Of a DNA stretch of 38,419 nucleotides, positions 36,799 to 38,419 are shown one piece after another. Both the position numbers and the translations under genes were made by a program. The notes beneath the pieces were generated by a model that worked only from the letters and a program-made list of their open reading frames with translations, did not search any database and was not told the origin of the DNA. This DNA is from Alphaproteobacteria bacterium (GTDB lineage Bacteria > Pseudomonadota > Alphaproteobacteria > Rhodobacterales > Rhodobacteraceae), in assembly GCA_030426685.1 (NCBI GenBank), contig JAUHYC010000035.1:1-38419 (forward strand). The letters run 5' to 3'. Numbering within the stretch: the first letter of the stretch is position 1; each line of letters begins with the position of its first letter.

Positions 36799-38217
36799 TC
36801 AGGTCCCGCAAAAAGTCGCATGCACAACTTCATCCTGCGTCGGAGGCCGCATCAGATCAGCGGCCCCGGGCTGATCCGCGTAGGGCTGGGAAAATACATC
36901 ATTTAGCCGATGAAACGGCGCATACTCGCCCTGTACCGCCGCCTGAATCATCTGTTCAATGCGGTGATTGCGCGGGATGAAGGCCGGATTCGCGGCTTTC
37001 ATCACCTCTGCCGGGACCTCTTCACGCTGCAGCCGTGCCTGCCAGCCCTCAGCCCATTGATCAAACGCCGCCGGATCAGTGAACTGATCGCGCGCGCGGT
37101 CCGTGCCCAGCGCGCGGAACGTGTTGGTGAAATCCGCCCCGTTCTGCGCCATCCGCGTCAGCAGGTCCGAGATCATCTGCAGATCCCCCTCTTCCTGCGT
37201 GACCAATCCAATCTTGGCCCGGAACCGCTCCAGCCAATGCGCCTGCATCAACTCGGGCATGGCATGCACAATCTCGGTGGCCTCTTCCACGGCGGCCTCT
37301 TTGTCCTCGACCTGTTGGATCAGCGCCGTCGCCAGTTGCGCCAGATTCCAGACGGCGATTTCAGGCTGATTGGAATAGGCGTAGCGCCCCATCCGGTCGA
37401 TTGAGCTGTAGACCGTGTTGGGATGATAGCTGTCCATGAAGGCACAGGGCCCATAATCGATCGTTTCACCGGCAATCGAGCAATTGTCGGTGTTCATCAC
37501 CCCATGGATGAACCCGACGCTCATCCACTGCGCAATCAGCCGTGCCTGCGCATCCCGCACCACACGCAACAGGCCCATCGGCCCCACGGCTTGCGGATAA
37601 TGGCGCTCTATCGCGTAGTCGGTCAGCCGCCGCAAATTATCCAGTTGCCCACGCGCAGCAAACACCTGGAAGGTACCCACGCGCAAATGGCTCTGCGCCA
37701 CGCGGGTCAGCACGGCGCCGGGCATCGGACCTTCCCGCAGCACGATCTCGCCGGTCTCAACCGCCGCCAGGGCGCGCGTGGTTGGTATGCCCAGCGCGTG
37801 CATCGCCTCGGACACCACATATTCCCGCAGCACCGGACCCAGCCACGCCCGCCCGTCGCCCTGACGGGAAAACGGTGTCGGACCAGAGCCCTTAAGCTGA
37901 ATGTCACGCCGGATGCCGTCCGTGCCGACAGTCTCGCCCAGCAACACCGCGCGCCCATCGCCCAGTTGCGGATTGTAGTTTCCGAACTGATGCCCGGAAT
38001 ACAGCTGCGCCAACGGCTGCGCCCCATCGGGGACGGTGTTCCCAGCAAAGGCCTGCGTCATCTCTTCGACTTCGCCGGGTGTGATCCTCAGCAGCTGCGC
38101 CAGTTCATCATTGAAGGCAACCATACGGGGCGCGCGCACCGGTACAGGGGCCTGCCGGGCGTAGAACGTATCAGGCAGGCGGATATAGCTGTTGTCGAAT
38201 GGGATCGTCAGGGTCAT
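36799..38217 (-). CDS. selO: Protein adenylyltransferase SelO (YdiU/UPF0061)
   Basis: A pseudokinase-fold enzyme that transfers AMP to proteins, tied to redox stress. The 472-residue product contains [11 protein letters not shown] (85-95), the nucleotide lysine in [11 protein letters not shown] (Lys109), MNTDN (241-245) with the catalytic Asp and Asn, and [10 protein letters not shown] (253-262, Asp254). It ends FCGT, with the C-terminal cysteine that stands in for selenocysteine in some relatives. ATG at 38217 is the family start; the frame is open to 38412 but not credible. Confidence 0.93.
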   Translation of the reverse strand: MTLTIPFDNSYIRLPDTFYARQAPVPVRAPRMVAFNDELAQLLRITPGEVEEMTQAFAGNTVPDGAQPLAQLYSGHQFGNYNPQLGDGRAVLLGETVGTDGIRRDIQLKGSGPTPFSRQGDGRAWLGPVLREYVVSEAMHALGIPTTRALAAVETGEIVLREGPMPGAVLTRVAQSHLRVGTFQVFAARGQLDNLRRLTDYAIERHYPQAVGPMGLLRVVRDAQARLIAQWMSVGFIHGVMNTDNCSIAGETIDYGPCAFMDSYHPNTVYSSIDRMGRYAYSNQPEIAVWNLAQLATALIQQVEDKEAAVEEATEIVHAMPELMQAHWLERFRAKIGLVTQEEGDLQMISDLLTRMAQNGADFTNTFRALGTDRARDQFTDPAAFDQWAEGWQARLQREEVPAEVMKAANPAFIPRNHRIEQMIQAAVQGEYAPFHRLNDVFSQPYADQPGAADLMRPPTQDEVVHATFCGT

Positions 38218-38305
38218 GCGGCAAACATATGCCCTGAGGGCACAATTGCCATAGCGGATCGCATCTGCCCATGCATAATCACACCAGCATCGCAAATGGG
38301 CCGCC

Positions 38306-38419
38306 ATGACCGCGCAAGACATCATCGACCACCTGAACCTGCAACGGCACCCCGAAGGCGGCTGGTTCCGCGAAACCTGGCGCGCCCAAAACGAGGGCCG
38401 CGCCACCGGCACCTGTATC
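38306..38419 (+). CDS. Cupin DUF985 family protein, N-terminal part
   Basis: The frame from ATG at 38306 runs to the window end, giving about 38 residues: [26 protein letters not shown]. The [10 protein letters not shown] motif is typical of DUF985 cupins, which are of uncertain function. It is divergent from selO by 88 bp. The rest is beyond the window. Confidence 0.8.
   Translation, partial: MTAQDIIDHLNLQRHPEGGWFRETWRAQNEGRATGTCI

Overview
The window looks like chromosomal DNA of an alphaproteobacterium of the Rhodobacteraceae, most likely the Roseobacter group. The grounds are high GC, long GC-rich shadow frames, a DUF4167 protein, a CtrA-era alphaproteobacterial style lptG-lptD-surA-pdxA-rsmA operon, a carnitine cluster with a fused dehydrogenase/thioesterase, and several small secreted proteins of a kind I associate with this family. 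This is judged from protein content and not from any search. I see no rRNA, tRNA, CRISPR array, insertion sequence, integrase or phage gene. Most of the window is housekeeping with small accessory pieces between.

Layout. 1-800: the N-terminal part of an SDR oxidoreductase and a SnoaL-like protein, both minus. 888-4981: prfC (RF3), a glycosyltransferase-2-like gene that appears to start at CTG inside the prfC stop, and a DEAD-box RNA helicase, all plus. 4978-7012: a DMT transporter, a membrane desaturase and a DUF2061 protein, all minus. They are divergent from an XRE regulator (7109-7975) across a short region with two dyad symmetries. A 60-residue orphan protein follows. 8237-12533: a carnitine catabolic cluster. 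A GlxA/CdhR-type regulator is divergent from an operon of a BKACE cleavage enzyme, a fused L-carnitine dehydrogenase/thioesterase and an SDR. Together these would turn carnitine into glycine betaine plus acetoacetate. 12609-15629: an aldo/keto reductase, then pepA and holC.

15849-22237: the envelope/PLP/ribosome operon lptG-lptD-surA-pdxA-rsmA, tightly overlapping. The lptF gene I would expect in front of lptG is absent. 22251-25030: a strong terminator, DUF4167, prmC and prfA (RF1 and its methyltransferase). 25075-25704: a small secreted protein overlapping DUF1499 tail to tail by 75 bp. 25755-28907: an operon of an M20 amidohydrolase and two divergent ureohydrolase (agmatinase-family) paralogues, pointing to guanidino-compound use. 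28974-31282: mazG, nucleoside hydrolase and GNAT. 31279-32338: three small exported or membrane proteins. 32392-33666: eno, with a LacI-family-like dyad upstream. 33802-36006: a second DMT transporter, a Fur/Mur-type regulator and an EEP-family phosphodiesterase. 36007-36741: an AT-richer patch with a putative lipoprotein. 36799-38419: selO and the start of a DUF985 cupin.

No obviously new multi-gene system is present. The most interesting items are the CTG-initiated glycosyltransferase, the missing lptF, the carnitine operon with its unexplained SDR, a dispersed intergenic repeat in two copies, the paired ureohydrolases, and regulatory dyads near the XRE and eno genes.
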